Origin: Lacinutrix sp. WUR7
Lineage (GTDB): Bacteria; Bacteroidota; Bacteroidia; Flavobacteriales; Flavobacteriaceae
NCBI RefSeq assembly: GCF_016864015.1
Contig: NZ_CP045067.1
Location: 3,668,001 to 3,732,000, forward strand
Direction of reading: 5' to 3'
DNA: 64,000 bases
The notes under the pieces are model-generated. The model was given only the letters and a program-made list of their open reading frames with translations, did no database searches and was not told the DNA's origin. Of this stretch, positions 55,228 through 62,529 are shown in pieces (the first letter of the stretch is position 1; each line of letters starts with the position of its first letter). A program made the translations under genes and the position numbers.

Positions 55228-55653
55228 CTATTTCTTTTTAGGTAAGGAGATGGTAGATAATCTACAAATAGACACCAAATTATCGTGGTCATCTGTAATT
55301 CTAATATCTAACAATTGTGTGGTTCTTCCTTTATGTAAAAAAGTAGCTTTTGCATATACAAAACCTTCGGTAACACTTTTTAAATGGTTTGCGGTAATCT
55401 CTAAACCACGAACAAATTTGTTTTCGGTATCTATAAATAAATGCGAAGCAAAACTACCTACGCTTTCTGCTAAAGCTGCAGTTGCTCCACCATGTAAAAC
55501 GCCGTCTGGTTGGTACACTCTAGAATCTACAGGCATTCTGGCTACTAAAAAATCTTCGCCATAGTCTACCATTTCTATGTTTAGCGTTTCCATTAAGGTG
55601 TTTTTACTAGCAGCATTTGCTTTTGCTAACATGCTTTCTTTAGATATTTGCAT
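55228..55653 (-). CDS. hotdog-fold thioesterase, probable DHNA-CoA hydrolase (MenI-like)
   Basis: A 141-aa single-hotdog thioesterase of the PaaI/YdiI group. VYQPDGVLHGGATAALAESVGS (cited as a landmark at about 48-69) carries the HGG(A) motif and the catalytic Glu of the family. The first position in a run of men genes fits the hydrolysis of 1,4-dihydroxy-2-naphthoyl-CoA before prenylation by MenA. The family alone does not fix the substrate, so the role comes from context. A TACTTTTA promoter-like box on the minus strand lies about 25 bp upstream. Confidence 0.85.
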   Translation of the reverse strand: MQISKESMLAKANAASKNTLMETLNIEMVDYGEDFLVARMPVDSRVYQPDGVLHGGATAALAESVGSFASHLFIDTENKFVRGLEITANHLKSVTEGFVYAKATFLHKGRTTQLLDIRITDDHDNLVSICRLSTISLPKKK

Positions 55654-55694
55654 ATAAATAATGTATTTTTATTGTCGGATTGTAAAAGTACAAA

Positions 55695-56330
55695 ATGAAT
55701 TTAGAAGAAAAAGAAATTTCATACACAACTACCAATAGTTATGCTACTTTAAATACACTAACCGACAAAACTAAAAATGTTTGGTTTGTTTGTCACGGAA
55801 TGGGGTATTTAAGTAGATATTTTTTAAGGTATTTTGACGGATTGAATAAAGACGAAAATTATATTATTGCGCCACAAGCACAGAGTAAATATTATAGTTC
55901 TCCAAAATTTAAGCATGTTGGAGCAAGTTGGTTAACCAAAGAGAACACAGATAAGGAAACCGAAAACGTCATGCGTAATTTGGATGCTGTTTTAACTGCG
56001 GAAGCGTTACCAAAAAATATAAACCTCATCGTTTTAGGATACTCACAAGGTGTTAGTATTGCTTCCCGATTTGTTGCCAGACGAAAACTAGTCTGCACAC
56101 AATTGGTTTTACATTCTGGAGGATTACCAAAAGAATTGAAAGCAGAAGACTTTGCATTTTCAAAGGCAAAAGTATCTATGATTTATGGTACCGAAGACGA
56201 GTATTTAAACGAAGAACGCATTACTCACGAAACTACTAGAGCAAAAGAATTATTTGGTGACCGTTTGCAAATTATTCCTTTTGAGGGAAAACATGCGGTG
56301 AATGTAGCGTTGATAAATGGATTGGTTTAA
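55695..56330 (+). CDS. alpha/beta hydrolase, phospholipase/carboxylesterase type
   Basis: A 211-aa soluble hydrolase. The nucleophile elbow is GYSQG (about 116-120), with the acid probably in YGTEDEYL (about 176) and the histidine in FEGKHAVN near the end. This is the layout of small carboxylesterases. It is divergent from the men operon with a 41-bp shared promoter region (TATTTTTA at 55664-55671). MenH would also be an alpha/beta hydrolase, but this protein looks more like the carboxylesterase group, so a menaquinone role is not claimed. Confidence 0.82.
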   Translation: MNLEEKEISYTTTNSYATLNTLTDKTKNVWFVCHGMGYLSRYFLRYFDGLNKDENYIIAPQAQSKYYSSPKFKHVGASWLTKENTDKETENVMRNLDAVLTAEALPKNINLIVLGYSQGVSIASRFVARRKLVCTQLVLHSGGLPKELKAEDFAFSKAKVSMIYGTEDEYLNEERITHETTRAKELFGDRLQIIPFEGKHAVNVALINGLV

Positions 56331-56343
56331 AAACACCCCTAAG

Positions 56344-56359
56344 GTCCCCTCGAGGGGAC
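56344..56359. repeat. perfect GC-rich palindrome
   Basis: GTCCCCTCGAGGGGAC is a perfect 16-bp palindrome, 14 bp after the esterase stop. Its GC content is far above that of its surroundings. It may fold as a transcript-end hairpin or be a fragment of a dispersed repeat. Confidence 0.7.
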
Positions 56360-56397
56360 AATTTGAAAATTAAATAATATCGTTTAATTAAAAAAGA

Positions 56398-56415
56398 TTC
56401 CCACTTTCGTGGGAA
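56398..56415 (+). promoter_or_regulatory. start-proximal TTTC-loop hairpin, copy D
   Basis: TTCCCAC-TTTC-GTGGGAA is a perfect 7-bp stem with a TTTC loop. It ends 6 nt before the ATG at 56422. Confidence 0.75.
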
Positions 56416-56421
56416 ATGAAT

Positions 56422-56997
56422 ATGAAAATACTGCAACTAGAAAACGAATACGTAAAACTCACGCTTTTAGATGGTAGTAATTACAAGCATCTTTCTAAAA
56501 TTGCAGAAGAGAAAGGTTTAATCTTCTACTCTCCTAGCGCTATTTCTCCTCCTGAAAAACTAAAAGAATATGTGCAACATGCTGTAGATAGCTATACTAA
56601 GCAAACGGCAATTCCTTTTATTATTTATGATAAGAAAAAACAAGCCTATGCAGGATGTACAAGGTTTGGCTTAATAAACTACAAAAACAAAGTAGTACAT
56701 ATTGGTTGGACTTGGATTGGAAAAGATTTTCAAGGTTCTGGATTAAACAAACAAATGAAATTTTTAATGCTTCAATATGCTTTTGAAGTATTACAATTTG
56801 ATAAGGTAGAATTTCGAATCGATGAACGAAACATAAAATCTAGAAAAGCGGTAGAAAAAATTGGCGGAACGCTAGAAGGTCTTTTACGAAAAGACACTTT
56901 AATGTTAGACGGTTTTAAACGTAGTACTTGTTGTTATGGTGTTTTAAAAGAAGAATGGCCAGAAATAAAATCTGGAGTTTTTCAAGGATTTGTTTGA
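56422..56997 (+). CDS. GNAT family N-acetyltransferase, RimJ/RimL-like
   Basis: A 191-aa protein from the ATG at 56422. An ATG two codons earlier touches the hairpin; the chosen start keeps the 6-nt spacing seen in the other copies. The fold follows the RimJ/RimL pattern: substrate region VKLTLLDGSNYKHLS, then IGWTWIGKDFQGSGLNKQMK (the acetyl-CoA motif, QGSGLN), and KVEFRIDERNIKSRKAVEKIGG near the C-terminus (given as a landmark). Acceptor unknown. The palindromic sequence GTTAAAACGTTTTAAC lies just after its stop. Confidence 0.85.
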   Translation: MKILQLENEYVKLTLLDGSNYKHLSKIAEEKGLIFYSPSAISPPEKLKEYVQHAVDSYTKQTAIPFIIYDKKKQAYAGCTRFGLINYKNKVVHIGWTWIGKDFQGSGLNKQMKFLMLQYAFEVLQFDKVEFRIDERNIKSRKAVEKIGGTLEGLLRKDTLMLDGFKRSTCCYGVLKEEWPEIKSGVFQGFV

Positions 56998-56998
56998 A

Positions 56999-57014
56999 GT
57001 TAAAACGTTTTAAC
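56999..57014. repeat. 16-bp palindrome between convergent genes
   Basis: GTTAAAACGTTTTAAC is perfectly palindromic and sits 1 bp after the GNAT stop, before the convergent YoaK-type gene. There is no T tract, so its use as a terminator is doubtful. Confidence 0.5.
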
Positions 57015-57021
57015 ATCTATA

Positions 57022-57774
57022 TCAGAAGCTATTTACTACTTTTTTTCTTTGTTTATATTTTCTTTTCGCCATAATTAATCGGTATCTCAAATCGTCATAA
57101 AACAGGCTTGTTAATAAAATTACTGCGCCAATAATCAGTGTATTTAATTTTAAACCCAGTCTGGAGTAAAAAAACCCGCCTACTAATCCGCCAAGAAAAA
57201 AGAAGCAAATAATATAAACCCGTAGTTTTATTGTCTCTTTAATTTTTTCTCTTTTTAGATGCGTTTTAGGAAAAAATAGTTGTGATAATTCAATTCCTAA
57301 ATCGGTGAACAATCCTGTAAGATGTGTTGTTCTAACTACTGCATTTGAAATTTTTGTAACTAACGAATTTTGAAGTCCCATTGCAAAGAGTAACATACAA
57401 ACAATTAAGTCTGGATATTTTATTTCTCCCGCATCACTTAGGACAGCAATCGATAATAAAACAAAGCTTTCCATTATTGTTGGTAAAACAAAAACATTCA
57501 GTTTTTTATTTCCTTTGAATTTTTCAATTAGGAAACTGGACAGAAAAGAACCAAAGAGAAAAGAAAAAATATAAAGGAAATAAATGGTTCCTTTCCAAAC
57601 CTCAAAATTGGCAACATCTCTAATAAAAAGAGCAAAATGTCCTGTTACATTTGTGGTCAATTGGCTAAAAGCTAAAAACCCTGTAACATTCACAATTCCT
57701 GCAACCAAGGATAAAATTGTGGCAATTCGCAAATTATGTTTTATTGTTCTGCTTTTACCTTGATGTCTAAACAT
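57022..57774 (-). CDS. YoaK family (DUF1275) membrane protein
   Basis: A 250-aa integral membrane protein with about six to seven hydrophobic helices. It shows the DUF1275 signature: AGIVNVTGFLAFSQLTTNVTGH near residues 25-46 (a landmark span), then GLQNSLVTKISNAVVRTTHLTG with its conserved T-H-L-T-G. The C-terminus is basic (AKRKYKQRKKVV). The family is widespread and of unknown function, possibly transport. Upstream is a hairpin and the first copy of a 60-bp direct repeat. Confidence 0.88.
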   Translation of the reverse strand: MFRHQGKSRTIKHNLRIATILSLVAGIVNVTGFLAFSQLTTNVTGHFALFIRDVANFEVWKGTIYFLYIFSFLFGSFLSSFLIEKFKGNKKLNVFVLPTIMESFVLLSIAVLSDAGEIKYPDLIVCMLLFAMGLQNSLVTKISNAVVRTTHLTGLFTDLGIELSQLFFPKTHLKREKIKETIKLRVYIICFFFLGGLVGGFFYSRLGLKLNTLIIGAVILLTSLFYDDLRYRLIMAKRKYKQRKKVVNSF

Positions 57775-57855
57775 TTTATTTTCATTTATTTCGATTTTTC
57801 AAATTGCATATAACGAACAAATAAGAAGATTTGAGTCCGTATTAATGACTTATAT

Positions 57856-57915
57856 TAGAAGTTAAACGAAGTTAGAAGAAATAATTGATAATGCCAAGTT
57901 GCTATCCAACAAAAA
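57856..57915 (-). repeat. 60-bp direct repeat, copy 1
   Basis: Shares TAGAAGTTAAACGAAGTTAG and AAGTTGCTATCCAACAAAAA with 59560-59620, same orientation, with a variable centre (ATTGATAATGCC here). The pair brackets the lipoprotein and GNAT genes. Confidence 0.75.
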
Positions 57916-57940
57916 CACCTTGAAAATATCCAAGGTGCTT
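57911..57940 (-). terminator. candidate terminator after the lipoprotein gene
   Basis: CACCTTG and CAAGGTG form a 7-bp stem with an 8-nt loop. Read on the minus strand it is followed by TTTTTG, about 150 bp beyond the lipoprotein stop. It overlaps the end of the direct repeat. Confidence 0.55.
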
Positions 57941-58093
57941 TGTTTCGTATTATTTAACTCAAAGTGTTTTTAATACCTCTATAATTTCTGAAATAGAGGC
58001 TCTTTTGTCATTTCATTACTTATAATTTATCTTTATAACTATTGAGTTAAATCCTTATTTTTCGCGTTCTTATTTTGATGGCTTTTTTCGTTT

Positions 58094-59017
58094 TTACTTT
58101 AGCAACTGTAATTCCTCTCGTTTCCTTTCATCGGTACGTTTTTTTTGATTCCAATATGGTTCTTTCAAACTTACTTTCAATTTAGCTTCCGTTATTAGGC
58201 CGTCTCCATCACCTTCTGTCCAGGATAGTATTTTATATGGAAATCTATTTTCTACATCAATAGATAATTTCCTATCATAATTTAAATAGGCTATATTATA
58301 GTGAATTATGGAGTCAGACTCTGTCTTACTAATTTCTGCTTTGGCAGGTTTTAATTCCTGATAAGCAAAACGACTGTATATGGTAGAAAAAATCATATCC
58401 ACTTCTCCTAAAGGTAATTGTCCTTTATTTATACGAATACGCGTCAGAAGTTCATCCTCTAAAAGTGCTACAGGTATATCTTTCTGCTCATCTCCATCTG
58501 CTTCAAAGTAAGAGAACTGTTTAAAATCATACACATCCTCTTTAAGATTTAGTTGTGTGAATGTATGTCCGCACCATTCTTGAATACTCGTATTTAATTT
58601 TAAAGTATGTGGATAATTTTCAGCGTCCACCGGAGTAAACGTAGAAGTAACTATCGAGTAATCATAGATTCCAGTTGTGAATTTTCTAACCTGATTCAAT
58701 TTTAAAACAGAAACATTATCTATTCCTGCTTCTTGAGGATTATCTAATTTTACTTGTTTGCTTAATGAGAATGGTTCTGTTACAAATACGAGTACCACTT
58801 CGCCTTCGCGAATTTCACCATAACGAGATTGTTTCAAAGCATAGCTATTCAGTTCTGCTGTACCCGAGTACCAATAATCATTAAATGCAGCTCCTAAATC
58901 GACTACACTTTTTTCCTTTTCAGAAGAGGTTTGGTTGTTAGATATATTCGAATCCTTTTTACAAGAAAGAAAAAAGAAGATCCCTAGAATGCAAAATATT
59001 TTTAATGGTTGTATCAT
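58094..59017 (-). CDS. lipoprotein of unknown function
   Basis: A 307-aa lipoprotein (MIQPLKIFCILGIFFFLSC, lipobox Cys19) of a type common in Bacteroidota. Conserved-looking strings are YWYSGTAELNSYALKQSRYG, EGEVVLVFVTEPFS, the Cys-containing EWCGHTF and FPYKILSWTEGDGD. Relatives are sometimes labelled with the name septum formation inhibitor Maf, which the sequence does not support; none of the Maf nucleotide-pyrophosphatase motifs is present. No function is assigned. It follows the GNAT gene by 30 bp. Confidence 0.75.
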   Translation of the reverse strand: MIQPLKIFCILGIFFFLSCKKDSNISNNQTSSEKEKSVVDLGAAFNDYWYSGTAELNSYALKQSRYGEIREGEVVLVFVTEPFSLSKQVKLDNPQEAGIDNVSVLKLNQVRKFTTGIYDYSIVTSTFTPVDAENYPHTLKLNTSIQEWCGHTFTQLNLKEDVYDFKQFSYFEADGDEQKDIPVALLEDELLTRIRINKGQLPLGEVDMIFSTIYSRFAYQELKPAKAEISKTESDSIIHYNIAYLNYDRKLSIDVENRFPYKILSWTEGDGDGLITEAKLKVSLKEPYWNQKKRTDERKREELQLLK

Positions 59018-59047
59018 TTTTTTAATGGGTTATATGAATAGTTGTGC

Positions 59048-59503
59048 CTAGTTATTTATTCTTCGTTCGAATTTAATCTTTCTAACGCCATGATCGGTGT
59101 CCCATTGTTTAACTTCTTTGAAATCAAATTTCTTATACAATGCAGTCGCTGGTCCGTTATCTAATCCTGTTTCCACAACAAAAAGATCCGAATCGTAGTT
59201 ATTAAAAACGAATTCCATTAATTTTCTTGCTACTCCTTGCCTGAAAAAACGCGGAGCCACAACCAAACTATTAATATGTGTAAAGGTATTGTTATGTGTT
59301 ATTTCTACAACGCCAGCAAGTTCTTCATTTTTTAAGTATCCAAAAAATGCTGTTTCGCTATTAACGTAACTTTCAAGAGGTCTTTTTAAAGGAGGAAAAT
59401 CTACAGCTTTTAATAACTCCGCCTCTATCTTATACGATAATTGAAAAACGGAACGTATTTTTTCAGAAACTCTTAGGTTCTTATTGTGGAGTCTTTCAAT
59501 CAT
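59048..59503 (-). CDS. GNAT family N-acetyltransferase
   Basis: A 151-aa acetyltransferase. The acetyl-CoA motif is INSLVVAPRFFRQGVARKLM (about 74-93), containing R-x-x-G-V/I-A. The C-terminal ALYKKFDFKEVK is the usual GNAT beta-5/alpha-4 region, and the protein ends with HGVRKIKFER. The substrate cannot be predicted. It is the promoter-proximal gene of a two-gene block with the lipoprotein, bracketed by the 60-bp repeats. Confidence 0.85.
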   Translation of the reverse strand: MIERLHNKNLRVSEKIRSVFQLSYKIEAELLKAVDFPPLKRPLESYVNSETAFFGYLKNEELAGVVEITHNNTFTHINSLVVAPRFFRQGVARKLMEFVFNNYDSDLFVVETGLDNGPATALYKKFDFKEVKQWDTDHGVRKIKFERRINN

Positions 59504-59559
59504 ATTTTTAATCGTTTATTTTATTTGGACGATAGCTTTCCGTTTTAAGGATTCCTATC

Positions 59560-59620
59560 TAGAAGTTAAACGAAGTTAGCTGAAAAACTTGATAATATCA
59601 AGTTGCTATCCAACAAAAAA
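59560..59620 (-). repeat. 60-bp direct repeat, copy 2
   Basis: Contains TAGAAGTTAAACGAAGTTAG and AAGTTGCTATCCAACAAAAA. Its centre, AACTTGATAATATCAAGTT, is a near-perfect palindrome that is decayed in copy 1. Confidence 0.8.
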
Positions 59621-59644
59621 ACTATCTAAAAAGTTAGTATGGCA

Positions 59645-59715
59645 TGTCATCTTGCACCTATCCGAAAAATCTTGTAATTAAATATTTAGATTTCTCTTCT
59701 TTGATCAAAATGACA
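59645..59715 (+). repeat. palindromic intergenic element, copy 3
   Basis: A 71-bp element with inverted ends TGTCATCTTG and CAAAATGACA and interior CCGAAAAATCTTGTAATTA and TAGATTTCTC, as in copy 1. It lies between the GNAT gene and the serine hydrolase gene. Confidence 0.7.
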
Positions 59716-59767
59716 AAACAATTCCTTTTTAGATAGTTCTTATTTTATCTTAGATTTTCGTTTTTTT

Positions 59768-61525
59768 TTACATTTTCTTCCCCGTCATTTCTCTTCCTCC
59801 TTGTAAAAGAGTGACGCTTTCTATTTCTCCAGCAGCATTTTTATTAAAGGTTAATTGTGCTGCAACAACTTTTAAATAAAACACGTTATCCGATTTTGCA
59901 AAAATATCAAATACTGGTTGTCCGGTTGCTTGTGTTTTTAGTTGGTTTCCTTCCTTAAAAATTTCGATTACAAATTCTGGCATTAATTGGTATTTACCAA
60001 CATAGCTTTGTAGCATTTCGTCTGCTACAATAACTTCCTGTACTAAACCTGAAATATCTTCTCCTAGTTTCTTTAAAAAATCAATTCCGTTTTGGTTATT
60101 CGGATTTAGTTCTACGGACTTCTTATAATTTACAATTGCTTGTTCGTTGTTTCCTTGTGTCATTAAACCTTCAGCATAACTATCATATGCATTTGATGAA
60201 TTTGGATATGCATCTACAATAAGTTTAAAAATGCTTACTGCTTCGTCTACTTTTTCCGCTTGTAATAATTTATAGCCAATGCTATTCATATCACTTTCTT
60301 TTACCTCATAATCACTTAAAGATTTAATACTATTATAATACGTTAAAGCCGCTTCAATTCCGTTAGATTCTATTTTTTCGTATACGGCATTCGCTACAGA
60401 TTTTTTAGGAAAGCTGTAAGACTCATTATACATAATACCACGAATTGCTTTTGCCATTTCATTAAGAGGAGCGCCTCCGGTATTGTTTAATAATACGATT
60501 AATGATTTGTCTTTTGGAGCTCTAGTAATTAAGGTATTAAAACCGTTAATTCCGCCACCATGACTAATCGTTTCTACTTTTGTATCTGTATCCCCAATAG
60601 GTTCGCTACCAATAGTCCAACCATAGCCATAATGACCACTCCATGCTTTTATATGTTCGCCAAAAAACAATTTCATAGATTCTTTAGAAAGTAGTTTGTT
60701 CGTATATAAAGCTTGATCCCAAAGGTATAAATCTTCTGCTGTAGCATATAAAGATCCCGCGGCATAAGGAATAGACATATCTAAATAACTTGCATTTACA
60801 AAATCGCCTCCTTGTTTTTCGTATCCGGTTGCTCTATTTTTTAAAATAGTTTCATGATGATCAAACCCAGAATCCTTCATATTTAAAGGAATCAAAATAT
60901 TTTCTTGTAACATTTCCTCATAGGTTTTTTCTGAAATTTTTTCAATTAAAACACCTAAAAGGAAATAGCCAGAATTACTATAACTAAATTTTTCACCAGG
61001 AGAGAAATCTAATTCCATCTCCGAAAATTCATTTACAAATGCTGCAGGTGTATACGGATTTCTACTTTTATCTTTAAAAAAGTTTGGAAAAGAAGTGTAA
61101 TTAGGAATTCCCGAAGTATGCGTTAATAAATGATGTGTTGTAATGATATCTCCAGTGGCTTTAGGATAGTCTGGAAGATACGTTATTATTGGAGCTTGTA
61201 AGTCTATTTTACCTTGTTCTGCCAATTGAAGAATTAGCATTCCAGTAAATTGTTTGGATATAGAACCTAATCGGTGTTTTGTGTTTGGTGCATTAGGAAT
61301 ACCCCATTCCATATTGGCAAATCCAAAGCCTTTTTTATAAATAACTTTACCGCTTTCGGCGATTAAAACAGAACCATTAAAGGTTTTGTATGCGGTATAC
61401 GTGTCAATGAGTTTAGTGATTTGCGCTTCTCTTACTTGTCCAAAAGTAAGGTTCATAAAAAATAAGCATGCAAATAAGATTAAAACATGGGTTTTGCTCA
61501 CATGCCTTTTTGATTGTTGTTCCAT
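59768..61525 (-). CDS. beta-lactamase-fold serine hydrolase with C-terminal TPR region
   Basis: A 585-aa secreted protein with a signal peptide ending FMNLTFGQ. The class C beta-lactamase/DD-peptidase core has S-x-x-K at Ser88-Lys91 (SISK), Y-x-N at Tyr182-Asn184 (YSNSGY) and SHGGGINGFN as the third element. The last 200 or so residues contain TPR-like helices (PNSSNAYDSYAEGLMTQGNNEQAI) and a small beta-domain (YVGKYQLMPEFVIEIF). Such proteins are usually peptidases or esterases of unknown substrate, not resistance enzymes. A 7-bp-arm inverted repeat lies upstream at 61554-61569. Confidence 0.9.
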   Translation of the reverse strand: MEQQSKRHVSKTHVLILFACLFFMNLTFGQVREAQITKLIDTYTAYKTFNGSVLIAESGKVIYKKGFGFANMEWGIPNAPNTKHRLGSISKQFTGMLILQLAEQGKIDLQAPIITYLPDYPKATGDIITTHHLLTHTSGIPNYTSFPNFFKDKSRNPYTPAAFVNEFSEMELDFSPGEKFSYSNSGYFLLGVLIEKISEKTYEEMLQENILIPLNMKDSGFDHHETILKNRATGYEKQGGDFVNASYLDMSIPYAAGSLYATAEDLYLWDQALYTNKLLSKESMKLFFGEHIKAWSGHYGYGWTIGSEPIGDTDTKVETISHGGGINGFNTLITRAPKDKSLIVLLNNTGGAPLNEMAKAIRGIMYNESYSFPKKSVANAVYEKIESNGIEAALTYYNSIKSLSDYEVKESDMNSIGYKLLQAEKVDEAVSIFKLIVDAYPNSSNAYDSYAEGLMTQGNNEQAIVNYKKSVELNPNNQNGIDFLKKLGEDISGLVQEVIVADEMLQSYVGKYQLMPEFVIEIFKEGNQLKTQATGQPVFDIFAKSDNVFYLKVVAAQLTFNKNAAGEIESVTLLQGGREMTGKKM

Positions 61526-61553
61526 AATATTATTTTTGATTGATTAATGAATA

Positions 61554-61569
61554 CTATTCCACGGAATAG
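61554..61569. promoter_or_regulatory. short inverted repeat upstream of the serine hydrolase
   Basis: CTATTCC and GGAATAG flank a 2-bp spacer (AC), 29 bp upstream of the ATG. It could be an operator half-site pair, but no regulator is known. Confidence 0.3.
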
Positions 61570-61681
61570 ATTTCATATAAGACGACTTCACGTGTCCATA
61601 AGTTACAATAAAAAGGAAACTTCTTTTAAAAGAACAAGATTAGCCCATTAAAAGTCAAGTATTTACTAATGAAGTTTAAAA

Positions 61682-62416
61682 TTAGTTTTTAGAAGCAATA
61701 ATTACACTTTCTTTTTTTAAAAACCCTAGGACATTTTTCGCATCTTCTTCATAATCTAAAACATCGATTTTAAAACCTGCTTCTTGCAAACGATTTGATA
61801 AACCAGATACCGAATAAATTCTTAAATGATCTTCTTGTCCGAAATATTTTAAACGATCTGCTTCTGTTACAATAGTATTGTCTTCGTAGTTATCACCTTC
61901 TTTAAAAGGTGTTTGCACATAACAAACTCCATTAGGTTTTAGTATTCTATATAACTCTTGCATTGCTTTTCTGTCTTGAGCAACATGCTCTAATACATGA
62001 TAACAAATAATAACATCATAATAATTATCTGGTTCATCAATTGCTTCAATATTAAGCTTTTTCATGGCTTGAAATTCGCCTAAATAATCGGTTGTTATAT
62101 ATTCTTTTGTATTTGCTTTTTGTATTTGCTCCTTTAAACTATGCGAAGGTGAAAAATGCAGTACCTTCTTATTCTTTAAGGTATCTTTAATTAAGGTCCA
62201 GAGTCTTCTATTTCTAGAAATACTTCCGCATTTAGGACAAATGCTTCCAAAGTTTTCTGTAACAACAAATTTAGAAAGCTTAAAACCACAAAGATTACAT
62301 TGATAGGTACCCCCTTTATAAAAGAAGGCAATACAGCTTCTAAGTAAAGTTTCGTTTTTATTTAGAAACCCACTTGGCATAAAGCCTTTAATTATTTTCT
62401 TGAGGGATTGATACAT
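61682..62416 (-). CDS. SAM-dependent methyltransferase with N-terminal zinc ribbon
   Basis: A 244-aa protein. Residues 40-63 hold two CxxC pairs (Cys40/Cys43 and Cys60/Cys63, CNLCGF and CPKCGS), a probable zinc ribbon. The methyltransferase part is recognised by CYHVLEHVAQDRKAMQE, YRILKPNGVCYVQTPF and the later LSNRLQEAGFKIDVL. Such zinc-ribbon methyltransferases act on sugars, RNA or small molecules; the substrate is unknown. It is divergent from the broken surface-protein gene. Confidence 0.82.
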   Translation of the reverse strand: MYQSLKKIIKGFMPSGFLNKNETLLRSCIAFFYKGGTYQCNLCGFKLSKFVVTENFGSICPKCGSISRNRRLWTLIKDTLKNKKVLHFSPSHSLKEQIQKANTKEYITTDYLGEFQAMKKLNIEAIDEPDNYYDVIICYHVLEHVAQDRKAMQELYRILKPNGVCYVQTPFKEGDNYEDNTIVTEADRLKYFGQEDHLRIYSVSGLSNRLQEAGFKIDVLDYEEDAKNVLGFLKKESVIIASKN

Positions 62417-62529
62417 TACGTGATTTTATTATTGCTGCGAAGGTAACTTTTAAGGCTTAATTATAAAAACAAAAAAACAAACCAAATTAATTCTTATATT
62501 TATGACTTTAATAATTCAAACATTAAAAC

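Noticed and set aside
55695-56330. MenH next to the men operon
   Set aside because: An alpha/beta hydrolase beside men genes is suggestive, but the sequence resembles small carboxylesterases and it is transcribed divergently.
58094-59017. Maf septum-formation inhibitor
   Set aside because: The name is sometimes attached to similar lipoproteins, but the sequence is a secreted lipoprotein without any Maf nucleotide-pyrophosphatase motif.
57856-59620. Integron attC sites bracketing a gene cassette
   Set aside because: GTTAAAC (GTTRRRY) and ATCCAAC (RYYYAAC) both occur in the 60-bp repeat, but in the reverse order of an attC site, they do not pair as the outer arms, and no integron integrase is in the window.
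59768-61525. Antibiotic-resistance beta-lactamase
   Set aside because: The fold and the S-x-x-K and Y-x-N motifs are shared by many peptidases and esterases; the TPR tail and added beta-domain are typical of Bacteroidota serine hydrolases and not of AmpC.
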